Shown: piece by piece, positions 54,782-63,607 of the stretch | Numbering within the stretch: the first letter of the stretch is position 1 | Layout: the number at the start of each line of letters is the position of its first letter | Assembly (NCBI GenBank): GCA_001899145.1 | Contig: MKVF01000030.1 | Coordinates: 62,001 to 126,000, forward strand | DNA length: 64,000 bases | Source of the DNA: Flavobacteriia bacterium 40-80 | GTDB lineage: Bacteria; Bacteroidota; Bacteroidia; Flavobacteriales_D; Crocinitomicaceae | Direction of reading: 5' to 3' | Translations under genes and position numbers: made by a program | Notes under the pieces: model-generated | Told to the model about the DNA's origin: nothing | What the model saw: only the letters and a program-made list of their open reading frames with translations | Database searches by the model: none

Positions 54782-55672
54782 TTAAATACGTTCTAATACA
54801 TACTGAATAAGACGTTCCATGTGCGGATGATAATTATCTGAAAATTCCTGCTTGGCCCTGTTGGCAACTCCCAAGCAAATGGTCAGGCAATCGTGTCCGA
54901 GGGCCTTTCCTAACACATAGAGAGCGGAAGTTTCCATTTCGAAATTGACAATTTTCGATCCGTCAGATGCTTCGAAAGATTCCAGCCTTTCATTCAGCTG
55001 ATAAGTAGATAACGGAATACGTAATGCTCTTCCCTGAGGGCCGTAAAATCCGCTTGATGTTACTGTAATTCCAGTGAACGTTTCTTCAGAAGATAATTCT
55101 TTTAATAAGGTTTCAGAAGAGCTGGTGAAATAAGGCTGTATTGTTGAAGGAAGCTGTAAATGATGGCGCATTTCAACTTCGGTTTGTTTTTCAGAAGCTG
55201 AGAATTCCATTTGATAAAAATGTGCCACATTATCAAAACCAAGCGCGTTTCCGGATAGTATAAAGCTGTGAACAGGAATGTGCGGTTGAAGAATTCCACA
55301 TGTTCCGATACGAATCAGCTTTAGCGGTGTGTGCTCTTCTTTGTTTACACGGTGGATCAGATCTATGTTGAACAAAGCATCCAGCTCATTAATGACAATA
55401 TCTATATTGTCTGTTCCGATCCCGGTTGAGACAACAGAGATTTCCTTTCCTTTATAAGTTCCTGTATGGACTACAAATTCCCGGTGCTGTGAACGGTGTC
55501 TGACAGAGTCAAAATAGTTGGAAATAAGCGCAACGCGATCCTGATCTCCGACCAGCAGAATGGAAGGAGCGATGTCCTGCGGTGAAATGCCCAGATGGTA
55601 AATTGTGTTTTTACCGCCTAAGACTAATTCTGATGCAGGATATTGGATATTTTTATTTCCCGATGCTTCCAA
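54782..55672 (-). CDS. nucleoside phosphorylase (PNP/UDP family)
   Basis: The product has 296 residues. Family motifs: SILLVGDQDRVALISNYFDSV (phosphate/ribose loop), STGIGTDNIDIVINELDAL, IRIGTCGILQPHIPVHSFIL, NFEMETSALYVLGKALGHDC (ribose-binding Met-Glu). It resembles uridine phosphorylase more than purine enzymes, but the base specificity is not clear. Its start overlaps the DUF4197 stop by 20 bases. Confidence 0.9.
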   Translation of the reverse strand: MEASGNKNIQYPASELVLGGKNTIYHLGISPQDIAPSILLVGDQDRVALISNYFDSVRHRSQHREFVVHTGTYKGKEISVVSTGIGTDNIDIVINELDALFNIDLIHRVNKEEHTPLKLIRIGTCGILQPHIPVHSFILSGNALGFDNVAHFYQMEFSASEKQTEVEMRHHLQLPSTIQPYFTSSSETLLKELSSEETFTGITVTSSGFYGPQGRALRIPLSTYQLNERLESFEASDGSKIVNFEMETSALYVLGKALGHDCLTICLGVANRAKQEFSDNYHPHMERLIQYVLERI

Positions 55673-56387
55673 ATACTTTTTTCAATAAATCGGTTACACG
55701 TGCAGAAACATTCTCGCGGATCTTGTTCTCTTCGTCTGCTACTAATTTGAAAAGCCCGTCGATCGCTTTTTCAGTAACATAAGCGTTTAAGTCCTCGTTT
55801 ACCTGATTGAAGCCCAGTAATGGCGCTGCTGTATTATATTTAGTTACGATCGGGTTCCAGTACTTTGTTAATTGTACTTTCTCAATAGCCGCTGCTACTT
55901 TTGGAGAAAATGCATTAACCAGTTGCGTTTTAGTATTGTTTTTCAGGTAGTTTGTCGCTGCTCCGTTCCCGCCATTTAAAATAGCAAAACCATCTGATAC
56001 GGACATGCTGGTAATAGCGTTTTTGAAAATAGGAAGCGCTTCTTTTGCTGCTTCTTCTGCTGCTCTGTTCAGGGTTTCTTCAAATTTATCCACTTGCCCC
56101 TGCATTCCCCATTCGATAGCTTTCTGCTTTACTTTGATTGCATCTTCAGGGAAAGGAAGACGGATTTTGGCATTGTTTAAAAAACCATTCGTGACAGAAG
56201 CCAGATTTACGGAATTGCCGATGCCGACACTCAACGCTTCTTTTAATCCGGAGATCACTTCTGCATTTGTAAGGCCTGAAGTGCCTGTCTGCGTCTGGGT
56301 ATTTGTCGCCAGCTGTTGTAAAGTATCACATCCGGGAGCTAACAGCGAGGTAAAAATTAAACCTCCGAAAACAACTATTTTTTTCAT
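55653..56387 (-). CDS. DUF4197 lipoprotein
   Basis: I start at ATG 56387 (MKKIVVFGGLIFTSLLAPGC), giving a lipobox Cys near 20 and 244 residues. DUF4197: LTNAEVISGLKEALSVGIGN, FLNNAKIRLPFPEDAIKVKQ, LNRAAEEAAKEALPIFKNAI, KYWNPIVTKYNTAAPLLGF, LNAYVTEKAIDGLFKLVADE. Helical, periplasmic face. Function unknown. Confidence 0.9.
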   Translation of the reverse strand: MKKIVVFGGLIFTSLLAPGCDTLQQLATNTQTQTGTSGLTNAEVISGLKEALSVGIGNSVNLASVTNGFLNNAKIRLPFPEDAIKVKQKAIEWGMQGQVDKFEETLNRAAEEAAKEALPIFKNAITSMSVSDGFAILNGGNGAATNYLKNNTKTQLVNAFSPKVAAAIEKVQLTKYWNPIVTKYNTAAPLLGFNQVNEDLNAYVTEKAIDGLFKLVADEENKIRENVSARVTDLLKKVFGSIGK

Positions 56388-56421
56388 AGTAAAATTCATC
56401 TTTATGATTTGTAAAAGTACG

Positions 56422-56429
56422 TATTTTTG
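56422..56429 (+). promoter_or_regulatory. -7 element TATTTTTG for cinA
   Basis: Exact TAnnTTTG match, 20 bp before the ATG; it supports the start at 56449 rather than the long open frame to 56005. Confidence 0.45.
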
Positions 56430-56448
56430 TCAAATCAAAAATAGAGCC

Positions 56449-57699
56449 ATGAAAATTCAGATTGTCGCAATAGGGGATGAGGTTTTGAACGGACAGGTGA
56501 TAAATACCAATGCTTCATGGATGGCGGAACGGTTATCCGCACAGGGATATTATGTACATAAAATGGCCGTTATTCCGGATAGTTATGAAGAGATATATGA
56601 TTTTATCTCGGAATCATTTGAGAGATATGAGCTGTCTATTGTTACCGGAGGCTTAGGCCCGACAAAAGATGATATAACGAAGAAAGTGTTTGCGGATTAT
56701 TTCCGGTGCGGATTTAAAACAGATACTGAAACAAAAAAAAGGATTGAAGGACTTTTTCAAAGGCGGGGATTGCCGATGCTGGAAGCAAATACGTTGCAGG
56801 CCTCAGTTCCTGAAGCGGCAGAAGTATTGCCGAATACGAATGGAACAGCACCGGGACTGATATTTAAGAAAAACGGGAACATGATCATTGCTTTGCCCGG
56901 TGTACCTTTTGAAATGAAAGGTATCCTGGAAGAATATGGCTTTTCCCGGATTTTTGATGCTTTTAAAAAGGAAAATTATTATGCAAGGTCCGTGCTGGTA
57001 ACAGGGATTGGAGAATCGTTCCTGGCGGAAAAAATTGCTGATTGGGAGAACAGGCTGAGAGCGGAAGGATTGGAATTGTCTTATCTTCCTTCTGTGGCAC
57101 AGATAAAACTGAGAATTACGGCAAAGCATAATCCAAAAGCATATATGTCATTAATTGACCAGTATATCGAAGAGCTGAAAATACTGATTCCGGAGAATTT
57201 TTTTGGTCTTGAAGGCCAGACACTGAGCCAGGTTGTCGGAGGATTATTAAAATCCCGGGGCTTTACAATTGCTTCAATGGAAAGCTGTACCGGAGGAGGA
57301 ATTATTAATGAGCTGATAAAAACTTCCGGTTCGGCTACATATGTAAAAGGAGGTTTGATTACTTATACAAATGAAATAAAAATGGAAGTGGGCAGGATAT
57401 CTCCTGCTACGATAGAGAAATATACGGAACTAAGCGAGCAATGTGCGCGGGAAATGGCTGAAAATGCTGCAACTATTTTTCAGGCGGATGTAGGAGTAAG
57501 CATCACTGGCCTGCTGGAAGCGGAGAAAGGAAAAGATACATTTGCTTATATTTCAGTTTTTTGTAAAGGAAAAACGTACGTGATACATAAAAAATTCGGA
57601 GATAATCGTGAACGTAATATACAAATGAGTATCTTTGCTGCGCTGAATTTTCTCAGGAATCTGATTAAAGATGAAAATCCTGAAAAAATTGTAAAATAA
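56449..57699 (+). CDS. cinA: CinA-family protein (MoCF-like domain plus altered amidase domain)
   Basis: The product has 416 residues from ATG 56449 ([20 protein letters not shown]). Residues 1-170: MoCF-like COG1058 domain ([40 protein letters not shown]). Residues about 260-416: COG1546 domain with the nucleophile segment [11 protein letters not shown] and [17 protein letters not shown]. In active NMN deamidases a Gly-Pro-Gly-Gly loop follows SITG; here it reads [13 protein letters not shown], so deamidase activity is doubtful. The open frame to 56005 is antisense to DUF4197 and is not part of the gene. Confidence 0.9.
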   Translation: MKIQIVAIGDEVLNGQVINTNASWMAERLSAQGYYVHKMAVIPDSYEEIYDFISESFERYELSIVTGGLGPTKDDITKKVFADYFRCGFKTDTETKKRIEGLFQRRGLPMLEANTLQASVPEAAEVLPNTNGTAPGLIFKKNGNMIIALPGVPFEMKGILEEYGFSRIFDAFKKENYYARSVLVTGIGESFLAEKIADWENRLRAEGLELSYLPSVAQIKLRITAKHNPKAYMSLIDQYIEELKILIPENFFGLEGQTLSQVVGGLLKSRGFTIASMESCTGGGIINELIKTSGSATYVKGGLITYTNEIKMEVGRISPATIEKYTELSEQCAREMAENAATIFQADVGVSITGLLEAEKGKDTFAYISVFCKGKTYVIHKKFGDNRERNIQMSIFAALNFLRNLIKDENPEKIVK

Positions 57700-57701
57700 G
57701 T

Positions 57702-57732
57702 TTGTGTTTTAGGAAAATATTTATTTCCTTTG
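57702..57732 (+). promoter_or_regulatory. promoter for rpmB-rpmG operon (TTG-N20-TTCCTTTG)
   Basis: TTG at 57702-57704 and TTCCTTTG at 57725-57732 (one mismatch to TAnnTTTG). Start expected about 30 bp before rpmB. Confidence 0.5.
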
Positions 57733-57770
57733 CACCCGCTTTAACGATTATAAGATTAATAAATAATATA

Positions 57771-58007
57771 ATGTCACGAGTTTGTCAATTAACAGGTAAG
57801 TCAGTAATGGTGGGAAATAATGTTTCTCACTCAAATCGTAAAACTAAACGTAAGTTTTATCCGAACTTGGTAACTAAGAAGTTTTTCGTTCCGGAAGAAG
57901 GAAAGTTCGTAACTTTAAAAATTTCGACTTCAGCATTGAGAACAGTGAACAAAAAAGGAATTACGGCTTGTATTAAAGAAGCTAAAGAAAAAGGATTCCT
58001 TAAATAA
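57771..58007 (+). CDS. rpmB: 50S ribosomal protein L28
   Basis: The product has 78 residues from ATG 57771 ([20 protein letters not shown]). Matches L28: [39 protein letters not shown]. First of the L28-L33-DUF4295 run, a gene order typical of Bacteroidota. Confidence 0.97.
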   Translation: MSRVCQLTGKSVMVGNNVSHSNRKTKRKFYPNLVTKKFFVPEEGKFVTLKISTSALRTVNKKGITACIKEAKEKGFLK

Positions 58008-58051
58008 TTTTGTTCCCGTTGTGAAATGGTAAAATTTTAAAAAGAATTAAA

Positions 58052-58240
58052 ATGGCTAAGAAAAGTAAAGGTAATAGAATTCAGGTGATTTTGGAGTGTA
58101 CGGAACATAAAACCACAGGTTTACCGGGTACATCAAGATATATTTCTACTAAAAACAGAAAAAATACACCTGAGAGATTAGAGTTGAAGAAGTACAACCC
58201 TATCTTGAAAAAATATACAGTACATAAAGAAATTAAATAA
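58052..58240 (+). CDS. rpmG: 50S ribosomal protein L33
   Basis: The product has 62 residues. [46 protein letters not shown] are L33 motifs. Only one Cys remains, so this is the zinc-free form. Lies 44 bp after rpmB and 10 bp before the DUF4295 gene. Confidence 0.97.
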   Translation: MAKKSKGNRIQVILECTEHKTTGLPGTSRYISTKNRKNTPERLELKKYNPILKKYTVHKEIK

Positions 58241-58250
58241 TATTTGAGTT

Positions 58251-58403
58251 ATGGCTAAGAAAGTAGTAGCATCCCTTCAGAAAGGTGGAGGAAAAGAGCA
58301 CACGAAAGTGATTAAAATGTTCAAAAATGAAAAAGGAAGTGTTTCTTTCAAACAAGAAATAGTTCATAACGATAAAGTAAAAGAATGGTTTGATAAAAAC
58401 TGA
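58251..58403 (+). CDS. DUF4295 small protein
   Basis: A 50-residue protein: MAKKVVASLQKGGGKEHTKV, IKMFKNEKGSVSFKQEIVHN, DKVKEWFDKN. The family is restricted to Bacteroidota and regularly follows rpmB-rpmG; its basic, ribosomal-protein-like nature and location suggest a ribosome-associated role, which is inferred. Confidence 0.92.
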   Translation: MAKKVVASLQKGGGKEHTKVIKMFKNEKGSVSFKQEIVHNDKVKEWFDKN

Positions 58404-58426
58404 TTCTTTTCTGTAAAAGAATTTAA

Positions 58427-58453
58427 AAGCTCCGAAAAACCGGGGCTTTTTTT
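58427..58453 (+). terminator. intrinsic terminator of the rpmB operon
   Basis: AAGCTCCG/CGGGGCTT stem (one G-T), 6-base loop, run of T. Confidence 0.85.
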
Positions 58454-58465
58454 AGTTTAATATAT

Positions 58466-58473
58466 TAACTTTG
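58466..58473 (+). promoter_or_regulatory. -7 element TAACTTTG for ftsY
   Basis: Exact TAnnTTTG match 23 bp before the ATG and just after the terminator. Confidence 0.5.
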
Positions 58474-58495
58474 TTTCGTAGTAAAAGTATTTGTC

Positions 58496-59455
58496 ATGGG
58501 GTTATTTGATTTTTTTAATAAGGCCAATAAGGAATCCAAAGAGACGCTGGATAAAGGGCTGGAAAAAACCAAGGAAGGATTTTTTTCGAAGATAACCCGC
58601 TCATTGGTAGGGAAATCGAAAGTAGATGACGAATACCTGGATGAATTGGAGGAGATTCTTATTTCTTCGGATGTAGGCGTTGAAACGACATTAAAAATTA
58701 TCTCCCGGCTTGAAAAAAGAATCGAGCAGGACAAATACATCAATGCGGATGAACTGCATCAAATCCTGAAAAGTGAAATAAAGGAGCTTCTCGCAGAGAA
58801 TGACAATGCACATGTCAATTTCAAATTTACGGAAGAAGCTCCGAAGCCGTATGTGATTATGGTGGTAGGAGTAAATGGTGTGGGAAAAACCACAACTATA
58901 GGAAAGCTTTCCAACAGGTTCAAAAATAGTGGATTGAAAGTGATGCTGGGGGCTGCGGATACGTTTCGTGCTGCTGCTGTGGATCAGTTGAAGATCTGGG
59001 CTTCCAGAGTTGATGTGGATATTACCTACAAGGACATGGGGTCGGATCCTGCAGCCGTTGCTTTTTCAGCTTTGCAGGAAGCTGTAGCAAAAAATGCAGA
59101 TGTTTGTATCATTGATACCGCGGGACGTTTGCACAACAAGATAAACTTAATGAATGAGCTCAGTAAAATCAAGCGTGTGATGGATAAGGTAATCCCGGGG
59201 GCACCGCATGAAGTTTTACTGGTGTTAGATGGCTCTACCGGACAAAATGCTTTTGAGCAGGCGAAGCAATTTTCTGAGGCAACAGAAATAAACGCGCTTG
59301 CGATTACCAAATTAGACGGAACTGCAAAAGGCGGAGTGGTAATCGGAATTTCAGATCAGCTGAAGGTACCCGTAAAGTATATCGGAGTCGGAGAAGGAGT
59401 AGATGATCTCCAGTTATTTGATAAAGATACATTTATAGATTCTCTTTTTAATTAG
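58496..59455 (+). CDS. ftsY: signal recognition particle receptor FtsY
   Basis: The product has 319 residues, with almost no acidic A domain (only about 20 residues before the N domain). N domain: DDEYLDELEEILISSDVGVE. G domain: GVNGVGKTTTIGKLSNRF near 125-142, AADTFRAAAVDQLKIWA, DTAGRLHNK, TKLDGTAKGGVVIGIS, GVGEGVDDLQLFD. FtsY docks SRP-ribosome complexes at the membrane. ffh is not in the window. Confidence 0.97.
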   Translation: MGLFDFFNKANKESKETLDKGLEKTKEGFFSKITRSLVGKSKVDDEYLDELEEILISSDVGVETTLKIISRLEKRIEQDKYINADELHQILKSEIKELLAENDNAHVNFKFTEEAPKPYVIMVVGVNGVGKTTTIGKLSNRFKNSGLKVMLGAADTFRAAAVDQLKIWASRVDVDITYKDMGSDPAAVAFSALQEAVAKNADVCIIDTAGRLHNKINLMNELSKIKRVMDKVIPGAPHEVLLVLDGSTGQNAFEQAKQFSEATEINALAITKLDGTAKGGVVIGISDQLKVPVKYIGVGEGVDDLQLFDKDTFIDSLFN

Positions 59456-59510
59456 TCATTATTTTTTTATTTTTTGTTTAAAACTTTATATATTTAGGCG
59501 TCTAAAACCT

Positions 59511-62500
59511 ATGTATATGAAGAGAATTTCTATTTTCCTGGCTTTCCTATGGGCGGCATTTGTAAATGCGCAGAACCAGCTGCCCCAGCAAGGTCTTCAA
59601 ATGACAGAACATAATCATGAAAAATGCTATGCAGGCATTCTCCATCACCAAATGATGGAAAATAATCCCGATTATGTTTTGAAAATGAATCAGTTTGAAC
59701 AATACGTTCAAAGTATGTCGGATTCATTTACCCCAAAGACACAGGCAACGTATGTGATACCTGTCGTTTTCCACGTTATCCATTTGGGAGAAGCTGTCGG
59801 AACAGGAACGAATGTTTCGGATGATGCGATTAAAAGAGCCATTCGTGTAGCAAATGAACGTTACCGTAACCTGAACAATGGTGGCGGAGCCGATACGCAA
59901 ATTGAATTCGCATTGGCTGTTCAGGATCCGAGTGGCAATTGTACCAATGGGATTACAAGAACAAATTACAGCTCTAATTCAGCTTATGCTAATTACGGTG
60001 TAAAAGTCAGCGGAAATAATGGTATTTCAGATTCTCAGCTAAAAGGAATTATTTCCTGGAACAGAAATAAATATTATAACATTTATATTGTTTCTGAAAT
60101 TGATAACAATAATGGTGGAGCAGGAACTCAGGGATATGCTTATATGGCATCCAATCACGGAAATGCAACTGACGGAGCCGTTTTTATGGCTTCCAATATC
60201 CTTCAGGATTTTGATCATACGTTGATTCATGAGCTGGGACACGCTTTGAATTTGTACCACACATTTGAAGGAGACGGAACAGGAAATACATGTCCTCCTT
60301 CCAGCCCGACTCAGGGAGATATGTGTGCAGATACTCCTCCTCATAAAAGAAGCCAGTCGGACTGTAATGTTACAGGAACAAATTCATGTGACGGAGGTTC
60401 TTCAAACGCATTATTTGTTCATAATTATATGGACTATTCTTCCGTATCCTGTGTAACTCAGTTTACGGCGAATCAGGGAACAAGAATGCGTGCAGCATGC
60501 TCTGGCCCGAGAGCTTCTTTTTTTACGAGCAACAACGCGTTAGTTCCTGTTTCTGCTCCGACAGCGGCAATTATTATTCCTCAGAAGATTTATTGCTCGG
60601 GAACAGTGAACCTGTATGACAATAGCTCTTGTGTAGCTAATACTTATACGGAACATTCCGAATTTTCCGGAAATACACATAGCTGGAGTGTCACAAACGG
60701 ATCTGTGACATTGACGTCAAGTAAACAAAACCCGACCTTTAATATTACTTCAACAGGATGGTACAGTGTTACATTGACAGTGACTACCGCGCAAGGTACT
60801 AACACAATAACAGAAACAGATGCATTTTATTATGCGGGAACAAGTGTTTCTACCTGTACTCCGAATCTTGGTACGCCTGGCCCGAACGGAATAAACGCTT
60901 CTGAAGTTACATTTAATACGATCAGCTCTTTTACGAGCTCTTCTGAAACAAATACGTATGAAAATCTGGTATGTACGAAAAACACAATTGTAAATGCCGG
61001 GGATACTTATCCGATCAGCGTAAAAATCAATACTTACGGATATACAAGCTATGTAAAGGTATATATTGATTGGGAAAATAACGGAACGTATTCAGCTGCT
61101 GAAAAAGTGCTGGAAGGAAGCGTAGCAAGCTCCGGTTCCAATCAGACATCGGGTTATGTGACGGGGAACGTTGTGATACCTGCGACGGCAGTACAAAATC
61201 AGATTTTGAGAATGAGAGTGATTATGGATGCAGCGACTGCACCGACGGAAGCGAAAGCGAACTGCTCAGGAAGTCTTGTTGCCGGTGATGTAGAAGATTA
61301 CGGAGTTCTGGTTAAAGATAATTGTCCGTTGGCAAATGTATCAACCCAGCCGGTTAATACAACTATCTGCCCTAACGGTACAGGAACGATTTCTTCTTCA
61401 ATTTCAGGAGGAACTTCTTATCAATGGCAGGTTTCAACTGACAATGGTTCTACATGGTCGGATGTTACTAACAACGCGAATTATGCGGGAGCAACGACTC
61501 AATCTTTGTCTTTGACAAATGTACCGACTTCGTTCAATACGCAAAAGTACCGCTTGAAAATAACAAATTCCTGCGGGGATAAATATACAAATGTGGCTAC
61601 GTTAACAGTTTCTTCCACCATCACTTTCTCTACCCAGCCAGCAAATGAAACAGTTTGTGCAAACGGAACAATTAGCCTTACTGCAGTAGCCAGTGGCGGA
61701 ACTTATCAGTGGCAGGCTTCAACAGATGGCGGAATAACCTGGTCGAATATTTCTGATGGTGGAAATTATTCAGGGGCAGGAACCGGTACATTGACAATAG
61801 CTACAATCCCGGGCAGCTTTGATGCGAATCAATACAGATGTGTAGCAACCAGTAGCTGTACAACACAAAATTCTTCTGTTGCAACATTGACGGTAACGGC
61901 TTCTTCTGCTCAAATTACCAGTCAGCCTCAGGACCTTTCAGCCTGCCCTAATTCAGGTGCAACTTTCGGAGTTACCGGAACAGGAATTACAGGATACCAG
62001 TGGCAGGTTTCAACTGATAATGGCGCTACATGGAATAATGTGGATGATGTAGCTCCGGTTTCAGGATCAACGACAGCGACGCTGAATATTGCATCTGTTA
62101 CAACAATTATGAACAATACGAAATACAGATGTGTGTTAACGACCAGCTGCGGGAATATTAACAGTTCAGTTGCGACACTTTCCGTTACAGCAGCAGGAGT
62201 AGTGAATATTACAGCTCAGCCTCAGAATACCGGTATGTGTCCGAACGGAAGTACTTTTGTTCAGGTTACGGCATCCGGAGCAACAGCTTATCAGTGGGAA
62301 ATCTCCACAGATGGCGGAACAACATGGGCGAATGTGACAAATAATACAAACTATGCCGGAGCCACAACAAACCAGCTGACAATTTCCGGATTGGCAATGT
62401 CCGGCTCAGGTGCGCTTTACAGATGCCAGGTAGCAGGTCCTTGCGGAAATACGGCAACTAACAGTGCGGTATTAACGATCAGTGATATTGCGTTGATCAC

Positions 62501-63254
62501 TTCTCAGCCTTCAAGCGAGGTTGTCTGTGAATCAGTAACTCATACATTCAGCGTTCAGGCAGATTTAGCCGTATCTTACAGCTGGCAGATCAGCTTTGAC
62601 GGAAATACATGGTATGATTTGAATAACAGTACTACTTATTCAGGAGTGAATACAGCAGCTTTGACGGTTTCGAATGTGCAGATGAACCTTAATAATACGA
62701 AATACCGCTGTTCAATTACCGGAGCATGCGGAGGTTCTGCTTATACAAACTCAGTAGTACTTACTGTGAACAAGCGTCCGGAAATTTATTTTGGTGCTCC
62801 TCAGGTAGCGTGTATTTATGATTCCCCTTATTCTATCAGTGAGGTCACTCCTTCAGGAGGTACATTCTCCGGACCTGGGATTTCCAATAACTTGTTTAAT
62901 CCTGTAGCTGCAGGAATGGGCACTCATACCATTACCTATACGGTAACGGAGAACGGCTGTTCCAGCTCAGCTTCTTCCACCATTGAAGTGAGTCAATGTC
63001 TTGGAATGACAGATCTGGTGAAAAATGAACTGTCTATTTTCCCTAATCCAACTTCTTCAATTGTTTATCTGAAAGGAACTGTTGAGAATTATGAAACAGC
63101 TGTTTTAATCGATAATCAGGGAAGAATGATTTCAAGCTGGGATTTGAAAACAACTGCTCAGTTTGATTTGTCTGATTTTGTAGATGGCTACTATTTTATC
63201 CGGGTTGTCGGAAAAGAGAATACAGTAGTTACAAAAATTCAATTAGTGAAATAA
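59511..63254 (+). CDS. secreted M43-family zinc metalloprotease with GEVED, Ig-like repeats and T9SS sorting domain
   Basis: The product has 1247 residues; either MYM or the next Met (MKRISIFLAFLWAAFVNAQ) starts the signal peptide. Protease domain (about 80-345): zinc site HELGHALNLYH near 240-250 and Met-turn HNYMDYSS near 305, with paired Cys, as in pappalysin/M43 enzymes. PKD-like domain about 345-440. GEVED domain about 450-605 (TYENLVCTKNTIV, GDVEDYG). Ig-like modules follow to about 1160 (YQWQVSTDNGSTW repeated). The last 84 residues (LSIFPNPTSSIVYLK ... VTKIQLVK) are a type A sorting domain identical at protein level to that of the SprB-repeat adhesin. Exported by T9SS; probably degrades extracellular protein. 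Confidence 0.95.
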   Translation: MYMKRISIFLAFLWAAFVNAQNQLPQQGLQMTEHNHEKCYAGILHHQMMENNPDYVLKMNQFEQYVQSMSDSFTPKTQATYVIPVVFHVIHLGEAVGTGTNVSDDAIKRAIRVANERYRNLNNGGGADTQIEFALAVQDPSGNCTNGITRTNYSSNSAYANYGVKVSGNNGISDSQLKGIISWNRNKYYNIYIVSEIDNNNGGAGTQGYAYMASNHGNATDGAVFMASNILQDFDHTLIHELGHALNLYHTFEGDGTGNTCPPSSPTQGDMCADTPPHKRSQSDCNVTGTNSCDGGSSNALFVHNYMDYSSVSCVTQFTANQGTRMRAACSGPRASFFTSNNALVPVSAPTAAIIIPQKIYCSGTVNLYDNSSCVANTYTEHSEFSGNTHSWSVTNGSVTLTSSKQNPTFNITSTGWYSVTLTVTTAQGTNTITETDAFYYAGTSVSTCTPNLGTPGPNGINASEVTFNTISSFTSSSETNTYENLVCTKNTIVNAGDTYPISVKINTYGYTSYVKVYIDWENNGTYSAAEKVLEGSVASSGSNQTSGYVTGNVVIPATAVQNQILRMRVIMDAATAPTEAKANCSGSLVAGDVEDYGVLVKDNCPLANVSTQPVNTTICPNGTGTISSSISGGTSYQWQVSTDNGSTWSDVTNNANYAGATTQSLSLTNVPTSFNTQKYRLKITNSCGDKYTNVATLTVSSTITFSTQPANETVCANGTISLTAVASGGTYQWQASTDGGITWSNISDGGNYSGAGTGTLTIATIPGSFDANQYRCVATSSCTTQNSSVATLTVTASSAQITSQPQDLSACPNSGATFGVTGTGITGYQWQVSTDNGATWNNVDDVAPVSGSTTATLNIASVTTIMNNTKYRCVLTTSCGNINSSVATLSVTAAGVVNITAQPQNTGMCPNGSTFVQVTASGATAYQWEISTDGGTTWANVTNNTNYAGATTNQLTISGLAMSGSGALYRCQVAGPCGNTATNSAVLTISDIALITSQPSSEVVCESVTHTFSVQADLAVSYSWQISFDGNTWYDLNNSTTYSGVNTAALTVSNVQMNLNNTKYRCSITGACGGSAYTNSVVLTVNKRPEIYFGAPQVACIYDSPYSISEVTPSGGTFSGPGISNNLFNPVAAGMGTHTITYTVTENGCSSSASSTIEVSQCLGMTDLVKNELSIFPNPTSSIVYLKGTVENYETAVLIDNQGRMISSWDLKTTAQFDLSDFVDGYYFIRVVGKENTVVTKIQLVK

Positions 63255-63277
63255 GCTTGCTATTTTATAAAACAGAA
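62204..63277 (+). repeat. copy B of 1.07-kb direct repeat (pair with 22282-23355)
   Basis: Same orientation and same length as copy A, 39.9 kb away. It encodes the last 2-3 Ig-like modules, the CIYDSPYSI linker domain and the sorting domain of the M43 protease. Divergence from copy A is higher in the Ig-like part and nearly nil in the sorting domain. Confidence 0.95.
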
Positions 63278-63303
63278 GACCGCTGGAAACAGCGGTCTTT
63301 TTT
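63278..63303 (+). terminator. intrinsic terminator after M43 protease gene
   Basis: GACCGCTG/CAGCGGTC 8-bp stem with GAAA loop, then six T. Unrelated in sequence to the terminator after the paired repeat. Confidence 0.9.
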
Positions 63304-63607
63304 ATGTGAAATAAAATTTGATTCAATGTGTAGGATAAAATTTCAGGCCAGCTTAAACTATTTTAAAATTAGCATTGGTAGAAAAAATAAACCCATGCAG
63401 GAATTTCTGAAGACTCAGAAATACACGATTTCGGTTACCGGGAAGCTTTGTAATCCACTGTTTGATAAATCGCTCCACTTAAAAAGTGGTGTGGCCCGCC
63501 ATTGCTTCTTCGAGATCCCCTATAATGTTTAAGTTGTTAGACTTCAAAACATACGCTGCATGGGTTCCGAGCTTAATCCATCAAAGAGCTAAACTCTTAT
63601 CCCAAAT
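63304..63607. other. 304-bp region without an intact gene; possible minus-strand relic
   Basis: A plus-strand ORF here (63257-63532) runs through the terminator and is not credible. On the minus strand, 63577-63479 reads IKLGTHAAYVLKSNNLNIIG and then DLEEAMAGHTTF before a stop, with a stop just upstream, so it could be the tail of a lost gene. No family assigned. Confidence 0.35.

Noticed and set aside
56005-56448. N-terminal extension of the cinA frame by 148 codons
   Set aside because: It is antisense to the DUF4197 lipoprotein gene, lacks CinA similarity, and the promoter element at 56422 plus the canonical CinA start at 56449 explain the gene.
63257-63532. 91-codon plus-strand ORF after the M43 protease
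   Set aside because: It runs straight through a strong intrinsic terminator and has no coherent composition.
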